Translations under genes and position numbers: made by a program
Notes under the pieces: model-generated
Told to the model about the DNA's origin: nothing
Database searches by the model: none
Seen by the model: only the letters and a program-made list of their open reading frames with translations
From: Salmonella enterica subsp. arizonae
Lineage (GTDB): Bacteria > Pseudomonadota > Gammaproteobacteria > Enterobacterales > Enterobacteriaceae
Length of the DNA stretch: 64,000 bases
Assembly (NCBI RefSeq): GCF_008692845.1
Contig: NZ_VXJW01000007.1
Span: 186,001-250,000 of the forward strand
Reading direction: 5' to 3'
Shown here: one piece after another, positions 52,172-62,781 of the stretch
How the letters are laid out: each line of letters opens with the position of its first letter
How positions within the stretch are numbered: position 1 is the first letter of the stretch

Positions 52172-53419
52172 ATGGTAATGACCGGCGATAACACGTGTGT
52201 CACCAGCCTCAGGCCGACGTTTAAGGCCGTCGCATGCGGAAAGCAGAAGCCCTACTGGCTGGAACTGCAGTTTGTGGACGAGAACAACCAGCCGGTATCC
52301 GGGCTGAAGGTGCAGCTGGAATACCATCCGCTGGCGACCGCGGCGGAGCTGGCGCTGTGGGCCAGGGGCGGCCATACCCGGTTTGACCCCACGCCTCCCC
52401 CGAATCCGCCAGCCGGCGTCACTGACATCCAGGGGCTGGTGCGGTTCGACGACCTGTACTGGATAGCGGTAGACGTGAAAACGGACGGGCAGCAGCTGGC
52501 CGACATCATGGAGCAGCGTCCGCTGGGCCTGCGGCGCAACCCGAACAGCCAGCCGGTGAGCGGAAACGCCTTTCGCCGGGAGACACGGTACAAAACCTGG
52601 CGCTCAGACGTGCAGGAGAAAGCGGAGGCTGTCGGCTATCTCACTCATTACCGTCACGTCAATGATAACGACCTGGTGCCACAGATACCGCCGGAGGTGG
52701 ATATGGACAGCGAGCTTTACGAGAAGCTGGGGTGGCTGGGTGACAAACTGGGCTTTGACTGGCTGGCAACATCGGCAATAGGTCTTTTACCGCGAACCTT
52801 CGGGGGAAATGCGGGTGTGGATATGGGGATTACACAGGAAAGAGACCCGTACTGGCATCACGGAAAAACGGTTTTGTTTTTACGCGCAGAACAGAGCGTC
52901 ATGAAGTCTGGTGAGAGAAATACGCTGTGGATAGGGGGCGGAACGGTAAGCTACACGGAGAAAGCGGCGGTCAAACGGTATCTTGTCCCTTCCCTGAATG
53001 AAGAATGCCTGAAATCTACGGGAGAGCATCAGGCGGCGTTTATACAATGTCTGGCTCCGGGAGAGCTGGAGAAGCGTTTTCCCCAGAGAGAAAATGTGGC
53101 CTCAGCGGGGTTATTCACCAAACCCCTGAATCATTTTATGGCGAGTAAGTACCTTCCCTATATTCACAATCAGGTGCTGGAGCTGGCCGATCCGGCGCGG
53201 GATATGGAGCGGAAAGCCATGCGAACCCTGTTCCGGGAGGCTGTAGAACAAAAGGCAAACTTCAGCAACCCGGATGAAGTTGAACGTAACCGCGAGTTTC
53301 TGGCGCTTCAGGACATGCTGCGGTTTACGCTGAGCCGGCTGCAGACAGAAGAAACCGGAAAAAATGCCCTGTTGCGCTTTGCGGCAGTCACGGAGGAAGA
53401 AGTTGAACTTCCTAACTAA
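52172..53419 (+). CDS. Putative T6SS-type lipase-class-3-like effector lacking the catalytic Ser motif
   Basis: The protein has 415 residues. An N-terminal beta-sandwich-like domain (about 20-115) contains YWLELQFVDENNQPVSGLKV and GLVRFDDLYWIAVDVKTDG. At about 165-182, LTHYRHVNDNDLVPQIPPE resembles the strand bearing the catalytic Asp of class 3 lipases (xNxxDxVPxxP). PYWHHGKTVLFL (about 228-239) fits the catalytic His. The segment that should precede it with G-x-S-x-G is absent, since the N-terminal domain joins almost directly. No GxSxG occurs anywhere. A helical C-terminal domain follows. The membrane-anchored next gene looks like an immunity protein. The frame is intact but activity is doubtful; the family placement is inference. 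Confidence 0.6.
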   Translation: MVMTGDNTCVTSLRPTFKAVACGKQKPYWLELQFVDENNQPVSGLKVQLEYHPLATAAELALWARGGHTRFDPTPPPNPPAGVTDIQGLVRFDDLYWIAVDVKTDGQQLADIMEQRPLGLRRNPNSQPVSGNAFRRETRYKTWRSDVQEKAEAVGYLTHYRHVNDNDLVPQIPPEVDMDSELYEKLGWLGDKLGFDWLATSAIGLLPRTFGGNAGVDMGITQERDPYWHHGKTVLFLRAEQSVMKSGERNTLWIGGGTVSYTEKAAVKRYLVPSLNEECLKSTGEHQAAFIQCLAPGELEKRFPQRENVASAGLFTKPLNHFMASKYLPYIHNQVLELADPARDMERKAMRTLFREAVEQKANFSNPDEVERNREFLALQDMLRFTLSRLQTEETGKNALLRFAAVTEEEVELPN

Positions 53420-54185
53420 AAAGCGCGTCATGCTTCTCATTTTTCTGGTTCCGGTTCTGCTGTATATCGGGTACGAACTGTTTCTGAGCAGGAAACTCTC
53501 GCCGCCCGCCGACTCTGAGCGGCTCACCGTGTCTTTCCGCGTGCCGGAGGGCGTCACGCTTTTGCCACTGGGAGGGCTATACGAGTCATCTGAATGTACG
53601 AATACAAACTTTACCGCCGGGGGAAATACTTATCAGGCTGACGCGACGACGGGGGTTTCCCTGCCCTTTGTCAGCCAAGGATCGGGAAATATTATGTCGG
53701 TCAGTATCGCGAAAGATGGCGGGGGGCGTTGTCGGTGGAAGTTAAGTAGAATCCGCGTGCATTTCAGGTTATCTGACGATAGTCCTTTATCTAAGGGGAG
53801 AAATATCTTCGATACTAGCTATCTTTTTGATTTTAGGGATTGGGGGATCGTTAATACGTATGATACTGGCGATGCCAAAAATGTCAGTGGCAATCTGAAT
53901 ATAACAGCTGATTTTTTCCCGATGATCTTTATAAATCATATGTTCAAAGAAGCTACACTACGGCTTTTTGGCGGGGATACTAATTATGATAAATGGAGCC
54001 GACATTATCGCTTGTCTAATACAAAAAACATTCATCTATATCCGTTTGTTCATATAGATAAGCCAGTCATACTTGAAAGCCCAAATCCTCCTCCTGGAGA
54101 TATTACCGCACTCTATCCCGATGGCAGTAGGGATGATATACCCGGCATCATCCCTGATTATAACAAGTTGCTGTCAATGAAATAG
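53403..54185 (+). CDS. Membrane-anchored putative immunity protein
   Basis: The 260-residue product probably starts at TTG 53403 (GGAGG six bases upstream), overlapping the effector by 17 bases; ATG 53430 is an alternative. One N-terminal transmembrane helix (VMLLIFLVPVLLYIGYELFL) would hold a beta-rich periplasmic domain with two Cys (SSECTNTNFT, GGGRCRWKLS). No known family is recognised. The periplasmic placement fits protection against a toxin delivered to the envelope. The 3' part is more AT-rich than the 5' part. Confidence 0.6.
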   Translation: MNFLTKKRVMLLIFLVPVLLYIGYELFLSRKLSPPADSERLTVSFRVPEGVTLLPLGGLYESSECTNTNFTAGGNTYQADATTGVSLPFVSQGSGNIMSVSIAKDGGGRCRWKLSRIRVHFRLSDDSPLSKGRNIFDTSYLFDFRDWGIVNTYDTGDAKNVSGNLNITADFFPMIFINHMFKEATLRLFGGDTNYDKWSRHYRLSNTKNIHLYPFVHIDKPVILESPNPPPGDITALYPDGSRDDIPGIIPDYNKLLSMK

Positions 54186-54203
54186 GGGGGACGTGTACCT
54201 AAT

Positions 54204-54232
54204 AAAAAAGGATCTTCTTGAGATCCTTTTTT
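54204..54232. terminator. ColE1-type terminator
   Basis: AAAAAAGGATCT and AGATCCTTTTTT form a perfect 12-bp stem with loop TCTTG. The same sequence (AAAGGATCTTCTTGAGATCC) stands just before the RNA II promoter in ColE1/pMB1 plasmids. It ends the effector-immunity transcript. Confidence 0.92.
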
Positions 54233-54254
54233 ATCGGGCGTAATCTCCGAATCT

Positions 54255-54453
54255 GTAAACGAAAAAACCACCCGCTAAGGTGGTTTTTTCGAGGGGGCAG
54301 TTGGGCGCTAACTCTTCTGAACCGAGGTAACTGGGTGTACAAGACCGCAATTACCAAACTGTTCTTTCAGTGTAGCCGCAGTCAGGTTACTACTTCAAGA
54401 CCTCTTTAAACATCCTTTCTTGTACACCCCTGTTACCAATGGCTGCTTACGTG
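54255..54453 (+). ncRNA. RNA II (replication primer) of a ColE1-type replicon, 3'-truncated
   Basis: From GTAAACGAAAAAACC the sequence follows ColE1/pMB1 RNA II: stem-loop AAAAAACCACC/GGTGGTTTTTT, then ACTCTTCTGAACCGAGGTAA CTGG, TTACCAAACTGTTCTTTCAG, TGTAGCCGCAGTCAGG and TGTTACCAATGGCTGCTTAC. The match is lost after GTGGC (about 54453), well before the origin, so it cannot prime replication. Confidence 0.85.
54262..54362 (-). ncRNA. RNA I antisense regulator of a ColE1-type replicon
   Basis: On the minus strand, ACAGTTTGGTAATTGCGGTC begins the RNA I-like transcript of about 100 bases. It ends at the GGTGGTTTTTTCG terminator stem. Its promoter is recognisable (TTGAAG at -35, TACACT at -10, from 54374-54399). 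Three stem-loops can be drawn as in RNA I. It could still be transcribed and could act in trans on a related ColE1-type plasmid. Confidence 0.75.
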
Positions 54454-54484
54454 GCTTTTTGGTGGTTGATGCTGGTTTTGTCAT
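54395..54484 (-). CDS. Small basic open frame antisense to the RNA II remnant
   Basis: The 29-codon frame MTKPASTTKKPRKQPLVTGV continues YKKGCLKRS. AGAGGTGACTCAC gives a strong ribosome site, and no other gene is on this strand nearby. Its first 14 codons come from sequence beyond the RNA II match and the rest from antisense of RNA II. It may be the start of a plasmid gene fused to replicon sequence. Not recognised; possibly not translated. Confidence 0.3.
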   Translation of the reverse strand: MTKPASTTKKPRKQPLVTGVYKKGCLKRS

Positions 54485-54530
54485 GTGAGTCACCTCTGAC
54501 TGAGAGTTTACTCACTTAGTCGCGTGTCCA

Positions 54531-55043
54531 CTATTGGTGGGTAAGATCAATGTTACCTTCTTTCCTTTTGCGGTGGTGATTGGTTATCTAATTACCCCGG
54601 TGTTCACTGATATAATTTTATTAAGTACGATGGGGAATACGCAGGCAGGAGGGTTGATTATTCTGCAATATTACAGCCAGATAATGGCGTGTTACTTCCT
54701 CTATCTCCTCGCGGTTATAGTGGTAATCTGTTACTTATATGTGACGTTACGCAATCTGTTTTTAAACAATTTGTCACTGGCGAACGATACGATTTGTTTT
54801 CGTTCATCTGTAACTTCACACGGTATGCTGTGGCGGTCACTGGTGGTGTTTATGCTATCCGGCGTGACGTTGGGACTGACTTATCCGTGGTTGAAAATTT
54901 GGCTGGTGGGTTGGCTGGCGCAAAATACGCAGGTTCAGGGCGATCTGGATTCCCTTGAGCTAACCAATGATGAGAAGCCTCTGGAAAATGGTCCGCTGAT
55001 GTGGATTTCCCGTGGCATCATGCCTTACTTCCCGTTTATCTGA
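54531..55043 (+). pseudogene. yjgN: Inner-membrane protein gene yjgN (DUF898), 5' part lost
   Basis: About 170 C-terminal residues remain of a protein of nearly 400. They hold hydrophobic segments typical of YjgN: GKINVTFFPFAVVIGYLITP, YYSQIMACYFLYLLAVIVVI, LRNLFLNNLSL, WRSLVVFMLSGVTLGLTYPW, and the end PLMWISRGIMPYFPFI. There is no start region; upstream is plasmid sequence. The frame is open from about 54531. Confidence 0.85.
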
Positions 55044-55051
55044 TGCAAAAA

Positions 55052-55071
55052 GGCCGGCGTAAACGCCGGCC
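55052..55071. terminator. Bidirectional hairpin between yjgN and valS
   Basis: GGCCGGCGT and ACGCCGGCC form a strong 9-bp GC stem around AA. An AAAAA tract precedes it, giving U residues on the valS side. Confidence 0.8.
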
Positions 55072-55104
55072 CAAACCTGAATTTATTTGCCGGATGGCGA
55101 ATAA

Positions 55105-57960
55105 TTACAGCGCGCTAATCACCGCCTGCTGCTCAATCAGTTTCGCTTTTGCTTCGGCGTAACCTTCCAGCTTCTCACGCTCTTTGGCGATCACCGCTTC
55201 CGGCGCGCGGGCGACGAAACCTTCGTTAGCGAGCTTACCTTCGATACGGCTAATCTCACCTTCAATTTTCGCCACTTCTTTCGCCAGACGCGCCAGCTCA
55301 TCGTCTTTGTTGATAAGGCCAGCCATCGGGATTAGCAGTTCGGCGCCGTCGATAATTTTGGTCACGGAGACCGGACCTTTGTCATCGGCTGGCAGCACGG
55401 TGATGCTTTCCAGACGCGCCAGAGTCTGCAGGAAGCTATGGTTGTCATTGACGCGACGAACGGCTTCTTGACTACAGCCGCGTAGCAGCAGTTCCAGCGG
55501 TTTAGCTGGCGCGATGTTCATTTCCGCGCGGATATTACGCACGGCAACGATCGCCTGCTTCAGCCATTCGGTATCGGCCAGCGCCGCTTCATCCACCTGA
55601 GACGCATCGTACTGTGGGAACGGCTGTAGCATGATGGTGTCAGCGGTGATACCAGAAATCACTTTCACGCGCTGCCAGATGGTTTCGGTAATGAACGGGA
55701 TGATCGGGTGCGCCAGGCGCAGCAGACTTTCAAGTACCGTCACCAGCGTATGGCGAGTGCCGCGCAGCTCCTCTTCCGTTCCGCCGTTCATCACTGGCTT
55801 GGTCAGCTCCAGATACCAGTCGCAGAACTGGTTCCAGGTGAACTCGTACAGAATGCCCGCAGCGATATCGAAGCGGAAGTTATCCAGCGCGTCGCGGTAC
55901 GCTTTGATAGTCTGGTTGAATTCCGCCAGGATCCAGCGGTCCGCCAGCGACAGGGTCATTTCGCCGCCATTGAAGCCGCAGTCCTGGTCTTCGGTGTTCA
56001 TCAGCACAAAGCGGCTGGCGTTCCACAGCTTGTTACAGAAGTTACGATAGCCTTCCAGACGTTTCATATCCCAGTTGATGTCGCGACCGGTCGAGGCCAG
56101 TGCCGCCAGGGTGAAGCGCAGGGCGTCGGTACCGTGCGGCTCAATACCATTCGGGAATTGTTTCTCTGTACGCTTGCGGATTTTGTCCGCCAGTTGCGGC
56201 TGCATCATATTGCCGGTACGTTTTTCCAGCAGTTTCGGCAGGGAGATACCGTCAACCATATCCAGCGGGTCAATGACGTTACCCTTGGATTTAGACATCT
56301 TCTGGCCTTCGTCGTCGCGAATCAGACCGGTCATGTAGACGGTATGGAACGGAACCTGCGGCTTGCCGTTTTCATCTTTGATGAAGTGCATGGTCATCAT
56401 GATCATGCGGGCAATCCAGAAGAAGATGATGTCGAAGCCGGACACCATCACGCTGGTCGGGTGGAACTGACGCAGGGCGTCGGTGTTTTCAGGCCAGCCG
56501 AGAGTAGAAAACGTCCACAGCGCGGAGGAGAACCAGGTGTCAAGAACGTCTTCGTCCTGACGCAGCGCAACGTCAGCGCCGAGGTTATTTTCCTGACGCA
56601 CTTCGTCTTCACTACGACCAACGTAAACGTTGCCCGCGTCGTCATACCATGCCGGGATACGGTGACCCCACCATAGCTGCCGGGAGATGCACCAGTCCTG
56701 AATATCACGCATCCAGGAGAAGTACATGTTTTCGTACTGTTTCGGTACAAACTGAATGTCGCCGTTTTCAACCGCTTCCACTGCTGGTTTCGCCAGCACG
56801 TCGGCACGCACGTACCACTGGTCGGTCAGCATCGGTTCGATAACCACGCCGCCACGGTCGCCGTAAGGAACGGTCAGATCGTGCGGTTTAATCTCTTCCA
56901 GCAGGCCCAGCGCGTCGACGGCGGCAACCACCGCTTTACGCGCGGCAAAACGTTCCAGTTTTTGGAACTCAGCCGGAATATCGCTGGAATAAACGTCGGA
57001 CTCTTCACCTTTAGTATCGAACACTTCCGCGCTTTCGCGAATGTCGCCGTCAAAGGTCAGGATGTTAATCATTGGCAGAGCGTGACGTTTCCCAACGTCA
57101 TAGTCGTTAAAGTCGTGCGCAGGGGTGATCTTCACGCAGCCGGTGCCTTTTTCCATGTCGGCGTGTTCATCGCCTACAATCGGAATGCGGCGGTTCACCA
57201 GCGGCAGGATCACAAATTTGCCAATCAGATCTTTATAACGCGGATCTTCCGGGTTGACCGCCACGCCGGTATCGCCCAGCAGGGTTTCCGGACGGGTGGT
57301 GGCGACCACCAGATAATCTTTACCGTCTGCGGTTTTCGCGCCGTCGGCAAGCTTATAGCGGATATGCCACATCGAGCCTTTCGACTCGCGGTTTTCCACT
57401 TCCAGATCAGAGATGGCGGTACGCAGTTTTGGGTCCCAGTTGACCAGGCGTTTGCCGCGGTAAATCAGATCTTCTTTATACAAGCGGACAAAGACTTCTT
57501 TCACGGCATTGGAAAGGCCTTCGTCCATGGTGAAGCGTTCACGCTCCCAGTCAACGGAGTTGCCGAGACGGCGCATCTGATGGGTAATGGTGCCGCCGGA
57601 TTCCGCTTTCCACTGCCAGATTTTGTCGATAAAGGCATCGCGACCGTAGTCGTGACGGGTTTTACCCTCTTCAGCGGCAATCTTGCGTTCAACCACCATC
57701 TGGGTGGCGATGCCCGCGTGGTCGGTGCCGACCTGCCACAGGGTATTTTTGCCCTGCATACGCTGGTAACGGATCATAGTGTCCATGATGGTTTGCTGGA
57801 AAGCATGTCCCATATGCAAACTGCCGGTGACGTTCGGCGGCGGGATCATGATGCAGAAGGACTCTTTGCTTTCATCGCCGTTAGGCTTGAAATAGCCCTG
57901 CTTTTCCCAGTGCTCGTAAAGCGGCTGTTCGATATCTTGGGGGTTATATGTCTTTTCCAT
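55105..57960 (-). CDS. valS: Valyl-tRNA synthetase
   Basis: This class I synthetase has 951 residues, the E. coli length. The HIGH-type motif is in [17 protein letters not shown] (about 40-56) and KMSKS in [16 protein letters not shown] (about 551-566). The editing domain lies between ([20 protein letters not shown]). A C-terminal coiled coil begins about residue 880 ([20 protein letters not shown]). It overlaps holC by one base (TAATG), so the two are translated together. Confidence 0.98.
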   Translation of the reverse strand: MEKTYNPQDIEQPLYEHWEKQGYFKPNGDESKESFCIMIPPPNVTGSLHMGHAFQQTIMDTMIRYQRMQGKNTLWQVGTDHAGIATQMVVERKIAAEEGKTRHDYGRDAFIDKIWQWKAESGGTITHQMRRLGNSVDWERERFTMDEGLSNAVKEVFVRLYKEDLIYRGKRLVNWDPKLRTAISDLEVENRESKGSMWHIRYKLADGAKTADGKDYLVVATTRPETLLGDTGVAVNPEDPRYKDLIGKFVILPLVNRRIPIVGDEHADMEKGTGCVKITPAHDFNDYDVGKRHALPMINILTFDGDIRESAEVFDTKGEESDVYSSDIPAEFQKLERFAARKAVVAAVDALGLLEEIKPHDLTVPYGDRGGVVIEPMLTDQWYVRADVLAKPAVEAVENGDIQFVPKQYENMYFSWMRDIQDWCISRQLWWGHRIPAWYDDAGNVYVGRSEDEVRQENNLGADVALRQDEDVLDTWFSSALWTFSTLGWPENTDALRQFHPTSVMVSGFDIIFFWIARMIMMTMHFIKDENGKPQVPFHTVYMTGLIRDDEGQKMSKSKGNVIDPLDMVDGISLPKLLEKRTGNMMQPQLADKIRKRTEKQFPNGIEPHGTDALRFTLAALASTGRDINWDMKRLEGYRNFCNKLWNASRFVLMNTEDQDCGFNGGEMTLSLADRWILAEFNQTIKAYRDALDNFRFDIAAGILYEFTWNQFCDWYLELTKPVMNGGTEEELRGTRHTLVTVLESLLRLAHPIIPFITETIWQRVKVISGITADTIMLQPFPQYDASQVDEAALADTEWLKQAIVAVRNIRAEMNIAPAKPLELLLRGCSQEAVRRVNDNHSFLQTLARLESITVLPADDKGPVSVTKIIDGAELLIPMAGLINKDDELARLAKEVAKIEGEISRIEGKLANEGFVARAPEAVIAKEREKLEGYAEAKAKLIEQQAVISAL

Positions 57961-58403
57961 TATTTCCAGGTTGCCGTATTCAGGTTAAAACCAGCCACGC
58001 GGTAGGCTTTGTAGCGTTCGCGCGCCAGTTGTTTCAAAGTTTCTTCGTAAGGGACGAAGTCTACCACTTCTGTGAAAGCGGTGGCAAAATCTGCAAAGTT
58101 TGTACGCAGGCTGATTAAAATATCGCGCGGGCTGCTGTTGCGTTTTTGCGGCCAGGCGATTTCGACCGGCGCGCCGCCGCGTGGGCCTTCGCCTGCCAGA
58201 TTATGCGGGACAAAACTTTCCGCAGGTCTCGCCCACAGCGCTTCATCCAGCCGAATGGCCTGCTGCTCGTCTTCACAGGCGATCAGCACGCGCTTGCCGC
58301 TGCGCCAACGTTCTGCGGCAATATCACACACCAGTTGTTCAACGGCGCTTAAACCGTCGACGGCGGTGTCATTGTCCAGAATATAAAAGGTCGCGTTCTT
58401 CAT
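57960..58403 (-). CDS. holC: DNA polymerase III chi subunit
   Basis: This 147-residue clamp-loader accessory subunit links the polymerase to SSB through psi. It begins [20 protein letters not shown] and includes [40 protein letters not shown] and [11 protein letters not shown] at the end, as in E. coli chi. It is upstream of and coupled to valS. Confidence 0.97.
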   Translation of the reverse strand: MKNATFYILDNDTAVDGLSAVEQLVCDIAAERWRSGKRVLIACEDEQQAIRLDEALWARPAESFVPHNLAGEGPRGGAPVEIAWPQKRNSSPRDILISLRTNFADFATAFTEVVDFVPYEETLKQLARERYKAYRVAGFNLNTATWK

Positions 58404-58406
58404 ATC

Positions 58407-58533
58407 TATACCCGTCGTCTTTCAAGTTGCCTCATTGTTGGCTGCCTTCACGCACCCCAGTCACATAGTAAACTATGCTCCTGGGGATTTGTTCAGTTGC
58501 CGCCGCGATGCAACTCGAAATCCATAGGGTATA
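58407..58533. repeat. ERIC element (127 bp) between pepA and holC
   Basis: TATA at 58407 to TATA at 58533 gives exactly 127 bp. Core CCCCAGTCACATAGTAAACT followed by ATGCTCCTGGGGATTTGTTC, and flanks GTCGTCTTTCAAGTTGCCTC and CGATGCAACTCGAAATCCAT, match the ERIC consensus. Confidence 0.93.
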
Positions 58534-58558
58534 GAATTCTTATTGCTCGTGCTTCCAG

Positions 58559-58590
58559 GCCGGGTAAGGCGAAGCCGCCACCCGGCATTT
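58559..58590. repeat. REP unit after pepA
   Basis: GGCCGGGTAAGGCGAAGCCG then CCACCCGGCATT is a REP sequence immediately downstream of pepA. Confidence 0.75.
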
Positions 58591-58595
58591 CAACC

Positions 58596-60499
<1,904 letters not shown>

Positions 60500-61600
60500 G
60501 TGATAATCATAAGATATCTGGTGCGGGAGACGCTCAAAAGCCAGCTGGCGATACTCTTCATCTTGCTTTTGATCTTCTTTTGTCAAAAGCTAGTGAGGAT
60601 TCTCGGCGCGGCGGTAGACGGCGATATTCCCGCCAATCTGGTGCTCTCGCTTCTGGGGCTGGGCGTACCAGAAATGGCGCAGCTCATCCTGCCATTAAGC
60701 CTGTTCCTGGGGCTTCTGATGACGCTGGGCAAACTGTATACCGAAAGTGAAATTACGGTCATGCATGCCTGCGGGTTGAGCAAAGCCGTACTGGTAAAGG
60801 CCGCCATGGTACTGGCGTTATTTACCGGTATCCTTGCGGCGGTTAACGTGATGTGGGCTGGCCCCTGGTCGTCAAAACATCAGGATGAAGTGCTGGCGGA
60901 GGCGAAAGCGAACCCTGGCATGGCGGCGCTGGCGCAGGGACAATTCCAGCAGGCTACCAACGGCAGTTCGGTGCTGTTTATCGAAAGCGTTGACGGCAGC
61001 GACTTCCACGATGTTTTCCTGGCGCAAATTCGTCCTAAGGGCAACGCTCGCCCTTCTGTGGTGGTGGCCGATTCCGGACATTTGACACAGTTACGTGATG
61101 GTTCCCAGGTCGTCACCTTAAACAAAGGGACGCGCTTTGAAGGGACGGCGTTGCTACGCGATTTTCGCATTACCGACTTTCAGAACTATCAGGCGATCAT
61201 TGGTCATCAAGCCGTGGCGCTGGACCCGAACGATACCGACCAGATGGACATGCGCACGCTGTGGAATACTGACAGCGATCGCGCCCGCGCCGAGTTGCAC
61301 TGGCGTATCACGTTAGTATTTACCGTATTTATGATGGCGCTGATGGTTGTGCCGCTCAGCGTGGTGAATCCACGTCAGGGGCGCGTCTTGTCTATGCTGC
61401 CGGCCATGCTGCTTTATCTGCTGTTCTTCCTGATTCAGACGTCCATTAAATCGAATGGCGGTAAAGGTAAACTGGACCCGGTTATCTGGATGTGGACGGT
61501 TAATTTGATCTATCTGGCGTTGGCGATTGGTTTGAACCTGTGGGATACGGTGCCGGTCCGCCGCCTGCGTGCCCGTTTTCTGCGTAAAGGAGCGGTATAA
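60500..61600 (+). CDS. lptF: LPS export ABC transporter permease LptF
   Basis: This 366-residue inner-membrane subunit of LptB2FG extracts LPS for transport. It has six transmembrane helices, three before and three after a periplasmic beta-jellyroll (about 120-260). The N-terminus VIIIRYLVRETLKSQLAILF (initiating codon GTG 60500 or nearby) and coupling segment MHACGLSKAVLVKAAM are typical. It overlaps lptG by one base (TAATG). Confidence 0.96.
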   Translation: MIIIRYLVRETLKSQLAILFILLLIFFCQKLVRILGAAVDGDIPANLVLSLLGLGVPEMAQLILPLSLFLGLLMTLGKLYTESEITVMHACGLSKAVLVKAAMVLALFTGILAAVNVMWAGPWSSKHQDEVLAEAKANPGMAALAQGQFQQATNGSSVLFIESVDGSDFHDVFLAQIRPKGNARPSVVVADSGHLTQLRDGSQVVTLNKGTRFEGTALLRDFRITDFQNYQAIIGHQAVALDPNDTDQMDMRTLWNTDSDRARAELHWRITLVFTVFMMALMVVPLSVVNPRQGRVLSMLPAMLLYLLFFLIQTSIKSNGGKGKLDPVIWMWTVNLIYLALAIGLNLWDTVPVRRLRARFLRKGAV

Positions 61601-62682
61601 TGCAGCCATTTGGTGTACTTGACCGCTATATCGGTAAAACCATTTTTACCACCATCATGATGACGTTGTTCATGCTGGTGTCACTCTCCGGGATCATCAA
61701 GTTTGTTGATCAGCTGAAAAAAGCGGGGCAGGGTAACTACGACGCGCTGGGCGCGGGTATGTACACCCTGCTTAGCGTACCTAAGGATATCCAGATCTTC
61801 TTTCCTATGGCGGCGCTGCTTGGCGCGTTGCTGGGGCTGGGGATGCTGGCCCAGCGTAGCGAACTGGTGGTGATGCAGGCGTCGGGTTTCACCCGTATGC
61901 AGGTGGCGCTCTCGGTGATGAAAACGGCTATTCCCTTGGTACTGTTAACCATGGCGATCGGCGAATGGGTCGCCCCGCAGGGCGAGCAGATGGCGCGTAA
62001 CTACCGTGCGCAGGCAATGTATGGCGGTTCGCTGCTTTCCACCCAGCAAGGTCTGTGGGCGAAAGACGGCAATAACTTTGTCTACATTGAACGGGTGAAG
62101 GGCGACGAAGAGCTGGCCGGCATTAGTATTTACGCTTTCAACGATCAGCGTCGTTTGCAGTCGGTACGCTACGCCGCTTCGGCAAAATTCGACCCGGAGC
62201 ATAAGGTCTGGCGTTTGTCGCAGGTGGATGAGTCCGATCTGCAAAACCCGAAACAGATCACCGGTTTGCAGACGGTGAGCGGTACCTGGAAAACAGACCT
62301 GACGCCGGATAAGCTAGGCGTGGTGGCGCTGGACCCGGATGCGCTTTCCATCAGCGGTCTGCATAACTACGTTAAATATCTGAAGTCGAGCGGACAGGAC
62401 GCCGGACGTTATCAGCTTAATATGTGGAGTAAAATCTTCCAGCCGCTCTCCGTGGCAGTGATGATGCTGATGGCGCTGTCATTTATTTTTGGGCCGCTGC
62501 GCAGCGTACCGATGGGGGTGCGCGTGGTGACGGGGATTAGCTTCGGCTTCGTATTCTATGTCCTCGACCAGATTTTCGGCCCGCTGACGCTGGTATACGG
62601 CATTCCGCCTATTGTCGGCGCGTTGTTGCCGAGCGCATCATTCTTCCTGATTAGCCTCTGGCTAATGCTGCGTAAGTCATAG
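61600..62682 (+). CDS. lptG: LPS export ABC transporter permease LptG
   Basis: This 360-residue partner of LptF has the same layout: N-terminal helices from FGVLDRYIGKTIFTTIMMTL, coupling helix VMQASGFTRMQVALSV, periplasmic jellyroll at about 130-270, and three C-terminal helices ending FLISLWLMLRKS. It is co-translated with lptF. Confidence 0.96.
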   Translation: MQPFGVLDRYIGKTIFTTIMMTLFMLVSLSGIIKFVDQLKKAGQGNYDALGAGMYTLLSVPKDIQIFFPMAALLGALLGLGMLAQRSELVVMQASGFTRMQVALSVMKTAIPLVLLTMAIGEWVAPQGEQMARNYRAQAMYGGSLLSTQQGLWAKDGNNFVYIERVKGDEELAGISIYAFNDQRRLQSVRYAASAKFDPEHKVWRLSQVDESDLQNPKQITGLQTVSGTWKTDLTPDKLGVVALDPDALSISGLHNYVKYLKSSGQDAGRYQLNMWSKIFQPLSVAVMMLMALSFIFGPLRSVPMGVRVVTGISFGFVFYVLDQIFGPLTLVYGIPPIVGALLPSASFFLISLWLMLRKS

Positions 62683-62689
62683 CATCCGA

Positions 62690-62780
62690 CATATTGCCGG
62701 GGGCGCTGCGCTTGCCCGGCCTATGTAGTACATTTTTGTAGGCCGGATAAGGCGTTTACGCCGCCATCCGGCACATTGCC
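62690..62780. repeat. REP/BIME cluster between lptG and yjgR
   Basis: Two opposed units are present: TTGCCGGGGGCGCTGCGCTT with GCCCGGCC, and GTAGGCCGGATAAGGCGTTT with ACGCCGCCATCCGGCA. They lie between convergent genes. Confidence 0.8.
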
Positions 62781-62781
62781 G

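Larger units (their letters stand above)
51245..54530. mobile_element. Integrated ColE1-type plasmid remnant (about 3.3 kb)
   Basis: The block between broken yjgM and broken yjgN contains, left to right, a 5'-truncated mobA, an overlapping mobB start, a putative effector-immunity pair, a ColE1-type terminator, and RNA I/RNA II sequence cut before the replication origin. All genes read rightwards. The missing arc (end of RNA II, ori, rom, oriT, mobC, start of mobA) is just the part that would lie between the two ends of the insert on a ColE1-like circle. No IS or clear target duplication is seen. The first 160 bases (to about 51404) match nothing recognised apart from a small GC hairpin (CCGCTCTCTGAGCGG). 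Confidence 0.8.

Noticed and set aside
51236-54537. Seven-base repeat CCAATAG/CTATTGG at the two plasmid junctions
   Set aside because: It is inverted rather than direct, and on the left it is simply yjgM coding sequence (Tyr-Trp codons), so it is not a target duplication.
56881-58005. Plus-strand open frame of 374 codons opposite valS and holC
   Set aside because: Antisense shadow of valS; the product has the odd Phe/His/Arg-rich composition of such frames.
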